Source of the DNA: Phyllobacterium chamaecytisi
Lineage (GTDB): Bacteria; Pseudomonadota; Alphaproteobacteria; Rhizobiales; Rhizobiaceae
Assembly (NCBI RefSeq): GCF_020164455.1
Contig: NZ_JAIQWW010000008.1
Coordinates: 186,001 to 250,000 of the forward strand
Direction: 5' to 3'
Length of the DNA: 64,000 bases
Numbering within the stretch: the stretch's first letter is position 1; the number at the start of each line of letters is the position of its first letter. Of this stretch, positions 9,693-19,096 are shown piece after piece. The translations under genes were made by a program, and so were the position numbers. The notes beneath the pieces are model-generated. The model was not told the DNA's origin. It did no database searches and saw nothing but the letters and a program-made list of their open reading frames with translations.

Positions 9693-10074
9693 TTATTCCA
9701 CCCCGATTATTGCTTCGATCTCGACCTTTGCACCTTTGGGAAGTGCGCTGACCTCATAGCACGCGCGAGCCGGAAAAGGATGGCCGAAAAATCCGGCGTA
9801 GACGCGATTGATATCTGCGAACTGGCCGAGATCGGTCAGGAGCACCGTGGTCTTGATTGTCTTGGACAGGTCGGTGCCAGCCGCAAACTGCGATCGCCCG
9901 AATATTTTGCAGGCATTGGTCTGCTTGCTTTACCGGATCATCGGAGTTGAACTCACCAGTGGCAGGGTCGATAGGAAGCTGGCCCGATACGTAAAGCAGC
10001 TGTCCGACTTTGATCGCCTGGGAATAGGGGCCAACCGCTGCGGGTGCGCCATTCGTCTTGATTTCTGTCAGCAT
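9693..10074 (-). pseudogene. ridA: RidA-family enamine/imine deaminase, frameshifted
   Basis: The first 64 residues are a normal RidA start: TEIKTNGAPAAVGPYSQAI, then VGQLLYVSGQLPIDPATGEF and ending CLQNIRAIA. At about 9888 (plus-strand coordinate) the frame shifts by one base. The remaining part continues in the next frame as AGTDLSKTIKTTVLLTDLGQ, then FADINRVYAGFFGHPFPARA and the catalytic-region end CYEVSALPKGAKVEIEAI, stopping at 9693. One extra base explains the break; corrected, the protein would be 126 residues, normal for the family. RidA removes the reactive 2-aminoacrylate and imines made by pyridoxal and flavin amino-acid enzymes, which suits its place directly after dadA. This may be a true mutation or a sequencing error. 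Confidence 0.85.
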
Positions 10075-10110
10075 GTTCTAATCCTTGATGGAAGTTCTTC
10101 GACTGTTGTT

Positions 10111-11367
10111 TTAGGCATACCGGAGGATCGCCAGATCGGTGGCGTCGATCTCAGTCTTACGGCCGCCGACAAGATCGCTGACGACGCGAGCCGAACCGGT
10201 GCTCATCGTCCAGCCGAGCGTGCCGTGGCCAGTATTGAGGAAGAGGCCGGCGATCTTCGTCGGGCCGATGACAGGCGTTCCATCCGGGGTCATCGGTCGC
10301 AGGCCGGACCAGAAGGTCGCCCTGGAAACGTCGCCGCCGGGGAAGAGATCTGTAACGGAGTGTTCCAGCGTGCGGCGGCGGGCCTGGCCGAGGTCGTTGG
10401 TATAGCCGGAGATTTCCGCCATACCGCCGACGCGGATACGGTCTCCGAGCCGGGTAATCGCGATCTTGTAGGTCTCGTCCATCACTGTCGATTCCGGCGC
10501 CCGCGACGCATCGGTGATAGGGATTGTCAATGAATAGCCCTTGACCGGGTAGACCGGCAGTTTGATGCCGTAGGGTTTCAAGAAGAGTGGCGAATGGCTG
10601 CCGAATGCCACCACGACCGCATCTGCGCTTATCATCCGTTCGCGATCGGTCGCAACCCCGCGCACGCGCCGTCCTCCCTCGACATCAAGCCGTTTGACGA
10701 CCGTGTTGTAGAGGAAGCGGACACCCATGCGATCTGCTGACGCGGCCAGTGCATTGGTGAACTTGAAACAGTCGCCTGTTTCGTCCCTCGGCGTTAAGAG
10801 ACCGCCAACGATCTTGTCGCGGACATGAACAAGCGCCGGCTCAGAACGGACGCAGCCATCGCGGTCCAAAGCTTCGTAAGGGATACCGTCGGCCGCCAAA
10901 GCCTTGACGTCTTTCGCCGACGCATCGAGTTGTTGCTGTGTCCGAAAAAGCTGCAGCGTGCCCTGCATGCCCTTGTAATAGGCGATACCGGTTTCCGCGC
11001 GCACCTCGGCTAACGCAATTCGACTATAATCTGCCAGGCGAAGCATGCGGCCCTTGTTGATTGCATAGCGCTCGGACGTACAATTCGCCAGCATCTTCAC
11101 CAGCCACGATAACATGGCGGGGTCGAACTTCGGTCGCAGGATCAGTGGGGCGTGCTGCATGAACAGCCATTTCAACGCCTTCATGGGAATGCCGGGCGCC
11201 GCCCATGGCGAGCAATAGCCGAAGGAAACTTGGCCGGCGTTGGCAAAGCTCGTCTCAAGTGCCGGCCCCTGCTGCCGGTCGATGACAGTGACCTCATGGT
11301 CGGCTTTGGCGAGCTGATAGGCAGTGGTCACGCCGATGATGCCGGCTCCGAGAACGATGACTTTCAT
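10111..11367 (-). CDS. dadA: D-amino-acid dehydrogenase small subunit (DadA)
   Basis: The 418-residue flavoprotein starts with the FAD-binding Rossmann motif [20 protein letters not shown] and an acidic strand end (VTVIDRQ). It carries the family landmarks [20 protein letters not shown], the central VVVAFGSHS, and the C-terminal FAD motif [20 protein letters not shown]. The ATG at 11367 is chosen because the Rossmann motif starts there and GGGGAA precedes it. DadA oxidises D-alanine and other D-amino acids to the keto acid and ammonia, passing electrons to the membrane quinone pool. Upstream and slightly separated is the alanine racemase that supplies D-alanine; downstream is RidA. This is the usual dad catabolic layout. 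Confidence 0.95.
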   Translation of the reverse strand: MKVIVLGAGIIGVTTAYQLAKADHEVTVIDRQQGPALETSFANAGQVSFGYCSPWAAPGIPMKALKWLFMQHAPLILRPKFDPAMLSWLVKMLANCTSERYAINKGRMLRLADYSRIALAEVRAETGIAYYKGMQGTLQLFRTQQQLDASAKDVKALAADGIPYEALDRDGCVRSEPALVHVRDKIVGGLLTPRDETGDCFKFTNALAASADRMGVRFLYNTVVKRLDVEGGRRVRGVATDRERMISADAVVVAFGSHSPLFLKPYGIKLPVYPVKGYSLTIPITDASRAPESTVMDETYKIAITRLGDRIRVGGMAEISGYTNDLGQARRRTLEHSVTDLFPGGDVSRATFWSGLRPMTPDGTPVIGPTKIAGLFLNTGHGTLGWTMSTGSARVVSDLVGGRKTEIDATDLAILRYA

Positions 11368-11395
11368 GTTTTCCCCAATGATGCAGCAGCTGATG

Positions 11396-12529
11396 TCAGC
11401 GATATTGCCGATGATAGCGGTCACCGAGACCGGTCAGGATTTCGTAGGATATGGTGCCGGCGTCGTGGGCGAGGTCCTCAAGCGTTTGATTCAGACCAAG
11501 GACTTCAACGAGGCTGCCTATCGTCAGCGTGCCCGCGGCTAGTGCGGAAATGTCGACAGTCATGCTGTCCATCGACACGCGACCGACGATCGGCAGGCGT
11601 ACGCCATTATGGTAGACCGCGCCGCGGTCGCTCAGGCTACGCGGGAGGCCGTCGGCATAGCCGGCGGCGATGGTTGCCAGGCGCGTTTCACCCTGCGTAA
11701 CGTACGCGCCGCCGTAACCGACCTTGGTGCCGGCCGGCACGATGCGGGTCTGGACGACTGCGACATCGAGACTGATGACGAGCTCCATCGGGTTCGGCTC
11801 TCCAGCCGTCAGCGCGCCGCCATAGAGCGCGATACCGGGACGGGCGAGGACACGGTGATAGTCACTGCCCAGGAAAATGCCGCCGGAATTGGCCACGGAA
11901 ATATCAAAGCCTGGGAACGCATCGGCGATGCGGGTCATCTCGGCAAGCTGCTCGCCGTTCTGATCGCTGTCCAATTCGTCGGCCGAGGCGAGATGGCTCA
12001 TGATGAACTGTATCTCGACATTGCCGCTGTCCTTGACGGCCAACGCCAGATCTACCGTTTCTTCCGGCGGAAAACCGAGCCGGGACATGCCGGTGTCGAA
12101 CTGCAGCACCGCCGGGAGGGTGCGCTTGACGCTGGCGGCGGCGGCAGACCATCGCCGCCACTGTTCCAGCGAATTGAGAACCGGGATGACGCCGCTTTCA
12201 GCACAGGCGATCTCGTTGCCCGGTTGTAAGCCGTTAAGCACGAAAATCTTGGCATCGCAGGCGAGGGCAGGGCGAAGTCGGACAGCCTCAACGAACTGGG
12301 CGACGAAGAAATGCCGGCACCCCTTGCCGTAGAGAGTCTTTGCGACCCGTTCGGCACCGAGCCCGTAAGCATCCGCCTTGACAACGGCCGCAGCACGGGA
12401 GGGCGTCAGCATGAAGGAGAGCTTTTCGTAGTTGCGGCCAAGCGCCCCAAGATCGATTGTTAGATAGCCGGAAGAACCTTCCAAAACCGACCCGTAATAG
12501 TTTGCATGTTCCAGTCTTGCGGTTCGCAT
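11396..12529 (-). CDS. dadX: Alanine racemase (catabolic, DadX-type)
   Basis: The 377-residue protein is a fold-III pyridoxal-phosphate enzyme. The PLP lysine lies in [12 protein letters not shown] (about residue 51). Other markers are [14 protein letters not shown], the serine-rich phosphate site [10 protein letters not shown], the second catalytic tyrosine region [18 protein letters not shown], and [13 protein letters not shown]. It interconverts L- and D-alanine. Sitting upstream of dadA and divergent from an Lrp-type regulator, it most likely serves L-alanine catabolism rather than wall synthesis, although the sequence alone cannot separate Alr from DadX. Confidence 0.93.
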   Translation of the reverse strand: MRTARLEHANYYGSVLEGSSGYLTIDLGALGRNYEKLSFMLTPSRAAAVVKADAYGLGAERVAKTLYGKGCRHFFVAQFVEAVRLRPALACDAKIFVLNGLQPGNEIACAESGVIPVLNSLEQWRRWSAAAASVKRTLPAVLQFDTGMSRLGFPPEETVDLALAVKDSGNVEIQFIMSHLASADELDSDQNGEQLAEMTRIADAFPGFDISVANSGGIFLGSDYHRVLARPGIALYGGALTAGEPNPMELVISLDVAVVQTRIVPAGTKVGYGGAYVTQGETRLATIAAGYADGLPRSLSDRGAVYHNGVRLPIVGRVSMDSMTVDISALAAGTLTIGSLVEVLGLNQTLEDLAHDAGTISYEILTGLGDRYHRQYR

Positions 12530-12662
12530 CTGTGGTTTCTCTTAACTCTAGACCTCTATGAGCATATTGAAATGATCATCGAATTTCCCATTAATTCGTA
12601 ATTGATAATTTCAAAATTCTATGTTTCTTAGAAGAAACCGCGAAATTTTGGAGTAATCGCTC
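12530..12662. promoter_or_regulatory. Divergent promoter region between alanine racemase and Lrp-type regulator
   Basis: The 133-bp gap is strongly AT-rich (runs such as ATTAATTCGTAATTGATAAT near 12590-12610) against GC-rich flanks. It holds several imperfect TTTCAAAATT / GAAATTTT half-repeats, as expected for Lrp-family binding sites. It also carries the GGAG ribosome site of the regulator at 12649-12652. Confidence 0.55.
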
Positions 12663-13127
12663 ATGGCCGGCCTCGATACAATCGATCGGAATATTCTCAG
12701 ACTGCTGCGCCTTGATGCGCGCATGAGCAATACCAAGCTTGCGTCCGAAGTTGGCTTGTCACCATCCGCCTGTTTGCGCCGCATCAAAATTATGGAACAG
12801 GCCGGAGTGATCCGTGGCTACATGGCGCTGGTGGATACTGCAAATACGGATGCGACGATCGCGGTGATTATTAATATCACCCTTGAAAGGCAGACCGAGG
12901 ATTACCTCGACCGGTTCGAGGCGGCTGTACGCAAACATCCTGAGATCAGGGAGTGTTTTCTGATGACCGGTGGATCTGATTACCTGCTGCGGGTGGAAGT
13001 AGAAAACGCCGGGGAATTCGAGCGCATTCATAAGGAGATCCTGTCGACGTTACCTGGGGTGTTGCGGATCCATTCCAGCTTTTCTATTCGTAATGTGCTC
13101 GCTGTAAGATCGACGAAAAAGCGATGA
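12663..13127 (+). CDS. Lrp/AsnC-family regulator of the D-alanine operon
   Basis: The 154-residue protein has the family layout. An N-terminal HTH comes first (LDTIDRNILRLLRLDARMSN, then LASEVGLSPSACLRRIKIME), followed by the RAM/AsnC ligand domain with a beta-alpha-beta-beta-alpha-beta pattern (about residues 68-145) containing ECFLMTGGSDYLLRVEVEN. It is divergently placed from alr-dadA-ridA, the arrangement in which such regulators activate alanine catabolism in response to alanine. The target is an inference from position. Confidence 0.93.
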   Translation: MAGLDTIDRNILRLLRLDARMSNTKLASEVGLSPSACLRRIKIMEQAGVIRGYMALVDTANTDATIAVIINITLERQTEDYLDRFEAAVRKHPEIRECFLMTGGSDYLLRVEVENAGEFERIHKEILSTLPGVLRIHSSFSIRNVLAVRSTKKR

Positions 13128-13767
13128 CAGCGGATGGCTACGCATAGCGTCAACAGGAATTGCTTTGCCCGCACTCGGAGGTTGACGCTATCAAAGTCCG
13201 CGCGAAATGCGCAGCAATCTTGGGTTAAGGCTCCATCCTGAGCCTCCAGCAATTGCACAGCCCACTGGACGCGCTAATCGCTGCGATATCCTTCCTCATC
13301 CGTCTCAGTAGAATGAGAGTGCTTCCAATCCTGGCAGTCCGGGTCAATACGACCCCTGACGGGGCATCTCAACTGCTCCCCGACGGTTAGATCAATGACT
13401 GGTTCGGCGCGGGCAGTCGACAAGTTGACAGCATCAACATCATCTTGGGTTGGACGACGATCGCGTGGTTGATGCTGTCAATCAACATGATGAAGCCAAA
13501 TCAATGGGATTGGAGTTCTTTTGCTTGTCAAAAAAGCTACCTCGACAAAGGTTTACGTTTCGCAGACGCGCGCATTCTGATGCTCGACAACAATCATCAA
13601 TCTTTTACAAATCCGACGGGGTGGCCCAAGGAAATATGATTCGGCGTTGAGGTTTGCCAGCTTCTCGGTAGTCGAACATCAGGAAGGGTGGGTTTCCTGA
13701 AAACTGGCGGTAGTTCGCCTAGTTGGTATGCCAGAAATTCGCCTAGTATTGCAGATGCCGTTGCGCG
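13128..13767. other. 640-bp gap with inverted repeats, no gene supported
   Basis: Two plus-strand frames of about 65 codons (13445-13650) overlap each other and show no domain. The stretch holds a 14-bp inverted repeat (separate entry), a small GC hairpin CCCCTGACGGGG near 13350-13361, and TCAGGAA/TTCCTGA arms near 13678-13699 between the two convergent genes. Confidence 0.45.
13425..13481. repeat. 14-bp perfect inverted repeat with 29-base spacer
   Basis: The arm TTGACAGCATCAAC at 13425-13438 is matched by its exact reverse complement GTTGATGCTGTCAA at 13468-13481. The spacer shows no T run, so it is not a standard terminator; it could be a recombination remnant or a regulator site. Confidence 0.6.
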
Positions 13768-15159
13768 CTAGGTCGCTCGGTCCGCGTAGTAGTCTGTTGC
13801 CCTGATAAATGCAGCCAGCCTCTGTGAATTGGAATGCGTGGCCGCCCGGAGAGCCCAATCGAGCATTTCTTGCTTAAGCGCCAGTTGCGGATTTATCTCT
13901 GCGGCTGAGGCAGTTTCCTCCGCGACCCGCCTCCTGGCATTCGCAAATGCCCTTGAAAGTTTGTCAGGCACACCCTGGAGGAGCCACCTTGGAAACTGAT
14001 CTCGAAAGGCCGTGGTATCGCCTTCCAGACTGCAAAGCTCGATGCAAGACCAAAGGCTGTCGCCGATCTGTGCCAGGTCAGATCTCATCTGCTCCGACGC
14101 CTGATGCATATCGTCTGCGAGCTTGGCCGTTTGACGCAGCAATCTGCTGGCGTCATCCCGAAACTCCGCTCTTGTGTCGGCTTCATCCTCTACGAAGACG
14201 ATCAATCGATCGAGCCGACTTGCCGCAGGAGGATGGCTACCTGCTTCAATAGGCGCATATTCTTCGAACCATTTCAATGTTGTCAGGACCATCCAAGCGC
14301 CCAAGAGGGAAACGGCCTTTTCCTGTTCGGTCTTATGGGCGTATATCAAGTTTTCAAAGGCCCACCGATCGGCCTCATACTCCCGTTCGGCTATCGGTTT
14401 TACCGGTTTCTCATCTGCGGTCAGATGATTAAGTGCAACATGCCCGCATTCGTGCAACAACAGGAACCGTCTCCCGTAAGCAGCCAGATAGCTGGAGGCC
14501 TCCAAAGGATGTCCATAGCGCTTCGGATCCCCGGGCAGGGGCAGTGGCTCGAACGGGCGCAACGCATCCGGTGTGTCGCTTACGCCAAGATCACAATATC
14601 TTCTCACAAAGTGAGGCAGGTTCCAGGAGACAAACTCGATCGGCGAAGGTTTTAGCGAATCCCACCAATATCGCAGCTGCGCCTCCCGCATCAGGCGTAT
14701 CGATTCCGAATTTGGAATGCCAAAGGTGAGCGAGCCGGCGTCACATATTCTTGTTTGAAACTGAGGCTCAGCGGCAAGGCATAACAACCCCGCGGCCATG
14801 TTGAGTGTAAAAAATGCCCCCGAGAAAAAAACAATAGCGATACCCTGATCATCCTTCAAGTTTATAGCGAACCCGTTGAATTCCGTATCATGAACTGACC
14901 CCACGGCCAGCCGGTCCGACAATTTCAAGCATTCTTGGATTTCAGGGGCGAGTGCCGGCAACAGGGTCTTAAACTCGCTAAGTGCCCAATCCATCCCCAT
15001 GAGAGCAGAATAAGCTTCGGCCGGGGAGAGTGATTTGATGCCGATACGAACCAGTTGTTCTTTCAGGTCTGGCGGAAGTTCCTTCGGCTGGAAAGCCAGG
15101 AGCCACTCCATCAGTTCAAGGCTTTGTTTCCTTTGATTCAACCAATCCTGGGCCAGCAT
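13768..15159 (-). CDS. Putative zinc metallopeptidase (HExxH zincin) of unknown role
   Basis: The roughly 463-residue protein has one clear motif, FLLLHECGHVALNHL, with the HExxH zinc/catalytic pair (about residue 235). A likely third ligand or support lies in REYEADRWAFENL about 25 residues later, the spacing seen in minimal zincins such as the peptidase families with HExxH...ExxxD. No signal peptide is visible; a hydrophobic stretch (about 110-130) contains GIAIVFFSGAFFTLNMAAGL. The start is uncertain: ATG 15159 has GAGGG just upstream, while ATG 15174 and GTG 15198 are possible, the last overlapping the preceding gene. It is the third gene of a short operon with a membrane protein and a small protein. 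Substrate unknown. Confidence 0.7.
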   Translation of the reverse strand: MLAQDWLNQRKQSLELMEWLLAFQPKELPPDLKEQLVRIGIKSLSPAEAYSALMGMDWALSEFKTLLPALAPEIQECLKLSDRLAVGSVHDTEFNGFAINLKDDQGIAIVFFSGAFFTLNMAAGLLCLAAEPQFQTRICDAGSLTFGIPNSESIRLMREAQLRYWWDSLKPSPIEFVSWNLPHFVRRYCDLGVSDTPDALRPFEPLPLPGDPKRYGHPLEASSYLAAYGRRFLLLHECGHVALNHLTADEKPVKPIAEREYEADRWAFENLIYAHKTEQEKAVSLLGAWMVLTTLKWFEEYAPIEAGSHPPAASRLDRLIVFVEDEADTRAEFRDDASRLLRQTAKLADDMHQASEQMRSDLAQIGDSLWSCIELCSLEGDTTAFRDQFPRWLLQGVPDKLSRAFANARRRVAEETASAAEINPQLALKQEMLDWALRAATHSNSQRLAAFIRATDYYADRAT

Positions 15160-15176
15160 CGATCCCTCGTACATTT

Positions 15177-15572
15177 CTACATTCGGCACATGATGCACAC
15201 CAATGGCAGCGGATTGCTCTTGGCGGCCTCCGGGGGCTGGAACACAAGCGCTACAATCGCAAGCACAGCCACAGCAACAGCGCCAGAGGCAAAACCAATA
15301 ACGTTTATCATACCCGGGATCTTAAGACCGCGGTCGGCAAGGTCATAGTTTTGATCGCTCAACATTGTCGCGCCACGCATGTAAACAAGGACACCCGCGG
15401 CGAGACTACTCCCCAACAATATGAGGGCGACGATGAGGGCAGTTCTCTCCCATCCAGGATCAATTTGCGCAAGAAACGACGTGCCAGTCAAAAAAGCGAT
15501 AAGAGCACCGTCCAATGTCAGAACGAATTTGGTGAACTCGATGGCCGTGACCAGACCTTCCTTGTCGGGCAT
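15177..15572 (-). CDS. Small integral membrane protein of unknown function
   Basis: The 131-residue protein has three to four predicted membrane helices: FVLTLDGALIAFLTGTSFL, TALIVALILLGSSLAAGVLV, and VIGFASGAVAVAVLAIVALV. It ends with a short cysteine-containing tail. A strong AAGGAG site precedes its ATG. It lies 12 bases after the small gene upstream and reaches the 5' end of the metallopeptidase gene, so the three are probably one transcript. It could anchor or gate the neighbouring peptidase, but nothing in the sequence proves that. Confidence 0.7.
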   Translation of the reverse strand: MPDKEGLVTAIEFTKFVLTLDGALIAFLTGTSFLAQIDPGWERTALIVALILLGSSLAAGVLVYMRGATMLSDQNYDLADRGLKIPGMINVIGFASGAVAVAVLAIVALVFQPPEAAKSNPLPLVCIMCRM

Positions 15573-15584
15573 ATTCCCATCTCC

Positions 15585-15887
15585 TTAGCAAAACCAGAGA
15601 TAGTGACATGTCGACTTCAGGAGTGCCTCCTGTACGGTAAAGCTATTTACCGATTGTGACGGCCTCGACGGGCTTTGGAGTTCCTCGACGACGCTGCGGA
15701 TTGCTTTTCGGAGCATCTCAACATCGACGTTCCTTAGTTCGTCATTCGGCCATGTCCGGCCAGGTGCGATAAGTGGCTGTGCCGCGTCTCGCGCAATAGG
15801 TCCCAGACCTGCAGAAACCTTGCTGGCTTCCTCGTTGAAGATTGAAGAGATGGTGAGTTCCAACTGGCTGGCATTCGACAAGTCCAT
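15585..15887 (-). CDS. Small hypothetical protein, first gene of the metallopeptidase operon
   Basis: I place the start at 15887 because GGGGGAA lies six bases upstream; the longer frame from 16121 lacks such a site. The 100-residue product (MDLSNASQLELTISSIF at its start) is mildly acidic, predicted helical, and has no signal peptide or membrane span. No family recognised. Divergent from the patatin gene with about 450 bases between them. Confidence 0.55.
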   Translation of the reverse strand: MDLSNASQLELTISSIFNEEASKVSAGLGPIARDAAQPLIAPGRTWPNDELRNVDVEMLRKAIRSVVEELQSPSRPSQSVNSFTVQEALLKSTCHYLWFC

Positions 15888-16335
15888 GTGAATTCCCCCA
15901 ATGAATCCGCATTCCCGCGGTTGCCTCGCGGGTAGAGCTTTTGTCATAAGTTCGGATGCTCTCACCTGCGGAAGGCTTTGGCAAGCTGCGTCAATCAAAC
16001 ATGGAGCTAACCTGATTGGATTATTTTTGTTTTGTTCTATCCGCTGTACTATGGACTGTGGGGAAGAACTTGAACCTGAGCCGCCGTCGTTGAAATTGCT
16101 CAGGTCTACCGTCGCATACAAACTCCTGAACTGCCCCCGTTAGATGGGCGGCAATCATGAACGCATTCGCGCCATCGGTACAACGTCGCGCCCGAGGGCC
16201 GTGGCTACGGCCGTCATGGCGTTGCAGTCGGCTAAAGGCGGCACGACAGATTTGGACGAATTACGCAGACACATTGGTCGCGTCTTTTGACGCGTAATTC
16301 GATTGGCTTGCAGTTCTGATAAGGGGGGAGGGGCT
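15888..16335. other. Divergent intergenic region with small frame and 10-bp inverted repeat
   Basis: Separates the metallopeptidase operon from the patatin gene. It contains a 48-codon plus-strand frame at 16144-16290 (separate entry) and a perfect 10-bp inverted repeat CGAATTACGC (16257-16266) / GCGTAATTCG (16292-16301) just before the patatin ribosome site, a possible operator or hairpin. Confidence 0.45.
16144..16290 (+). other. Possible small gene or 3' remnant (48 residues)
   Basis: The frame reads MGGNHERIRAIGTTSRPRAV and continues through VATAVMALQSAKGG and LDELRRHIGRVF to a stop. The composition looks like real protein with an amphipathic C-terminal helix, but there is no clear ribosome site and I do not recognise the family. 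It could be the 3' end of a lost gene. Confidence 0.3.
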
Positions 16336-18567
16336 ATGAACGATCCTGGACAGTTTGAGAGAGATCGAGAAAGTACTGAAACTGTCAACGCCGGTTCGGC
16401 GGCAAGACTAGAATGCGACATCGTGATGGCGGGAGGTGTGACAAGCGGGATCATCTATCCCGGTGCTGTCGAGATGATTGCACGGCGTTATTCTTTTCGA
16501 AGCATCGGTGGGACGTCTGTCGGCGCAATAGCCGCAGCGGTGACTGCTGCGGCCGAGTTTGGACGGCGGAACGGCAGGACTGAACAAGAAACATTCAGGC
16601 AAATTGGCAAGATCTCTAAAACCCTTGCTGAGCGCTCCGGAAATCACTCGCGCCTCTTTCATTTATTCACCCCGGAAAAATCAACGAGGCCGCTCATGGC
16701 CTTGGCGACCCCGATCGTTGGCGACGGGAATGTATGGAAAAAACTCGCCGATGTTATGAGCCTAACATTGACCGCTTGGCAATTCTGCTTGCCACTCATC
16801 ATCGTTGCCCTCGCAGGTCTCTACTTACTCAGCGCACTTCTACTTGCGAATGCCGTCCTGCCGTTTTTCATCGCCCTTCCTATTTCGGGATTGGCAATGA
16901 TCGTAGTCTGGCTGCTGACCGTAGCTTACATGCTAGTGAGACACTGGCTGGTGGCTTGGCAAAGCAACTACTATGGCGTGTGTACCGGCAACACCAACCC
17001 CGCACTTGGCGGCGCTGGGGCAACCTTTGATGGCCTGACTCCTTGGATGCATCGCGTCATACAAGACGCATCTGGTAAATTGGATGGCCCGCTAACGTTT
17101 GGTGACCTTTGGCGCGCTCCTTTGCCCACGGGGGGTGCACCTTCAACCTCGGCTGGAGACTCCAGCCCGCGGTCGATCGAACTCGCGATGATCGCCAGCG
17201 ACATCAGCCGTAACCGAACCGCACAGATTCCCTTTCTGGAGAGCCCATCGGCGCTTTATGCAGATCTCGCCATATTGAAAGACTTTTTCCCAGGCGAGAT
17301 CGTGCGATGGATGGAGGAGCACCAGGGTGACTACGAAAAGGAGGTTGCGAGGCTTCATCCCAATTTTATCCGATTGCCCAAGCCGGGCGAACTGCCCGTT
17401 GTCTTTGGCGCACGCTTGTCGCTTAGCTTTCCATTTCTCCTGTCCGCGGTACCGTTACACACCCCAGACTTCGCCACGAAGGACAACGAGGGCAAGTTTA
17501 AGTTGCGCAAGGTATGGTTCTCAGACGGGGGATTGACGTCAAACTTTCCAATCCATTTCTTTGACAGCCCGATCCCATCACGGCCCACTTTTTGTCTGAA
17601 TTTGATTGATTTCGACGCCGAAGCGTCCAGGGTTCGAGCTCTTTCCGCTGAAGAGGCAAACCAGAGCGGAGCTGATCTGGCGCATAGTGCCAAAGAGGAA
17701 GCGAAACCCATTGCTCGATCGCAGTCCCAGGAACGCATGGCCGCCCATCCTCTTCAAGTCAGCCCTGGTGACCCGAAGCCGCATGATGACGTGTGGGGAT
17801 TTGTCACAATGAACAAGGGCGACGAGATGCCCGTCGCGCCCTTCACCGCGTTTGAGAAATCCCGCGGGATGCCCCTTGTCGCCTTCTTCAAGACTCTTTT
17901 CAACACGTCGCGTTGCTGGAGCGACAATCAGATGCTTGTTGCCCCTGGGGTTCGGGAACGTGTTGTAAACATCGCGCTTCGCGAGAATGAGGGTGGGGTA
18001 AACCTCGACATGCCCGCGCAGACGATTTTGGAGCTCGATTTCCGCGGAAGGGCTGCGGGAATGTTGATCGCCGCGAGGTTTGATCCGTTTGAAATGACTG
18101 ATCCAGAGACCGGTCAACTGGATAACCCGAGAGTATTCACCAGTCATAGATGGATAAGGTTCCGCAATTTCATGGCGGCGTTCGAGGACCTGTCTCGCCG
18201 ATTTGTAACGTCGCGGGACGCCTCCGATAAGGCAGCAGACCTCCGCAGAGAGACGAAGCTAAGTGGCCTGATCGCCCGGCCCACAAATGGCGTCGGTTAT
18301 GACGCGTCTCCCGCCGCGCGGCGCTTCTATAAGACATTTACCAACAAATTGGAGAAACTCGCGTGTCAGATGGCTGACCGGACACGCGCCATGCCGGACG
18401 CAACGTTCGACAATTCAGCACCGTTGGGACGATCGCCGCGTCCAAAAATGCATATGCGCCTAAGGCCGCTTGTCGATACGGATCCGCGGGGTGAAACAGC
18501 AGACCTACCAGACCCGCAACTCGCAACACACCGCTCGCAAACCCAACAGCCAACGACAACCTCATGA
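16336..18567 (+). CDS. Patatin-like phospholipase with internal membrane segment
   Basis: The 743-residue protein is a patatin-type serine lipase. Near the N-terminus are the oxyanion element MAGGVTSGIIYPGAVEM (residues about 31-47) and the nucleophile elbow GTSVGAIAAA (GxSxG, Ser near residue 59). The catalytic aspartate is in WFSDGGLTSNFP (near residue 402). Between them an insertion carries two strongly hydrophobic helices (about 148-205: FCLPLIIVALAGLYLLSALL and FIALPISGLAMIVVWLLTVA), so the enzyme is probably membrane-anchored. The start at 16336 has a very strong GGGGGGAGGGG site. Patatins release fatty acids from membrane lipids; bacterial ones serve as toxins, secreted virulence factors or abortive defence effectors. 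There is no signal peptide. The long low-similarity C-terminal third is unassigned. Confidence 0.85.
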   Translation: MNDPGQFERDRESTETVNAGSAARLECDIVMAGGVTSGIIYPGAVEMIARRYSFRSIGGTSVGAIAAAVTAAAEFGRRNGRTEQETFRQIGKISKTLAERSGNHSRLFHLFTPEKSTRPLMALATPIVGDGNVWKKLADVMSLTLTAWQFCLPLIIVALAGLYLLSALLLANAVLPFFIALPISGLAMIVVWLLTVAYMLVRHWLVAWQSNYYGVCTGNTNPALGGAGATFDGLTPWMHRVIQDASGKLDGPLTFGDLWRAPLPTGGAPSTSAGDSSPRSIELAMIASDISRNRTAQIPFLESPSALYADLAILKDFFPGEIVRWMEEHQGDYEKEVARLHPNFIRLPKPGELPVVFGARLSLSFPFLLSAVPLHTPDFATKDNEGKFKLRKVWFSDGGLTSNFPIHFFDSPIPSRPTFCLNLIDFDAEASRVRALSAEEANQSGADLAHSAKEEAKPIARSQSQERMAAHPLQVSPGDPKPHDDVWGFVTMNKGDEMPVAPFTAFEKSRGMPLVAFFKTLFNTSRCWSDNQMLVAPGVRERVVNIALRENEGGVNLDMPAQTILELDFRGRAAGMLIAARFDPFEMTDPETGQLDNPRVFTSHRWIRFRNFMAAFEDLSRRFVTSRDASDKAADLRRETKLSGLIARPTNGVGYDASPAARRFYKTFTNKLEKLACQMADRTRAMPDATFDNSAPLGRSPRPKMHMRLRPLVDTDPRGETADLPDPQLATHRSQTQQPTTTS

Positions 18568-18706
18568 GTCTGGTGTTGTCGACCGATCCAAGAATACTGA
18601 CGCATTCACTAGCGGCGGCAGTGGTTGACTAAATGTACGTAGCTAGAGTTCGAATGGAAAAACCGGCGAGAGGGTAAGCCGCCGTATCAAACGGGAGGGA
18701 AAGTTC

Positions 18707-19096
18707 ATGTTAATTGCTATTAGAATGCCGGCAGGCGATATCGAATACATCGACGCGGACGACGTTTTATGGATTCGTGAAGCTTTTGACTTTGAGTGGA
18801 AAGGAGCCAGGCTTGTTCGTCTTGGAGATGATAGACTATACTCTATCGACACCCTCGATGAACTTGTTGAAAAACTGGAAGGGGGAGGGTCCAAGATGGT
18901 CGAATTCACCCCGCCAAACGCCGAAATAAAAATGATCGCCAATGTGAAGAAGGTAACCGACGTCGAGAAAAGCAACCCCGCAATTTCGCACGAGAAGGCA
19001 AAATCTGTATTGAAGTTTTCTCCGAAATTGTTCCTTGCCGTAAGGGAGAGCGTGAAAAAGGCTAAAGAAATGATCGAGGCTGCCTTAAAAAAATAG
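18707..19096 (+). CDS. Hypothetical 129-residue protein downstream of the patatin gene
   Basis: A GGAGGG site precedes the ATG. The N-terminal half looks like a small beta-rich domain (IRMPAGDIEYIDADDVLWIR, then GARLVRLGDDRLYSIDTLDE); the C-terminal half is lysine-rich and helical (KLFLAVRESVKKAKEMIEAAL). No signal peptide or membrane span. Family not recognised; position suggests co-expression with the patatin, 140 bases upstream. Confidence 0.6.
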   Translation: MLIAIRMPAGDIEYIDADDVLWIREAFDFEWKGARLVRLGDDRLYSIDTLDELVEKLEGGGSKMVEFTPPNAEIKMIANVKKVTDVEKSNPAISHEKAKSVLKFSPKLFLAVRESVKKAKEMIEAALKK

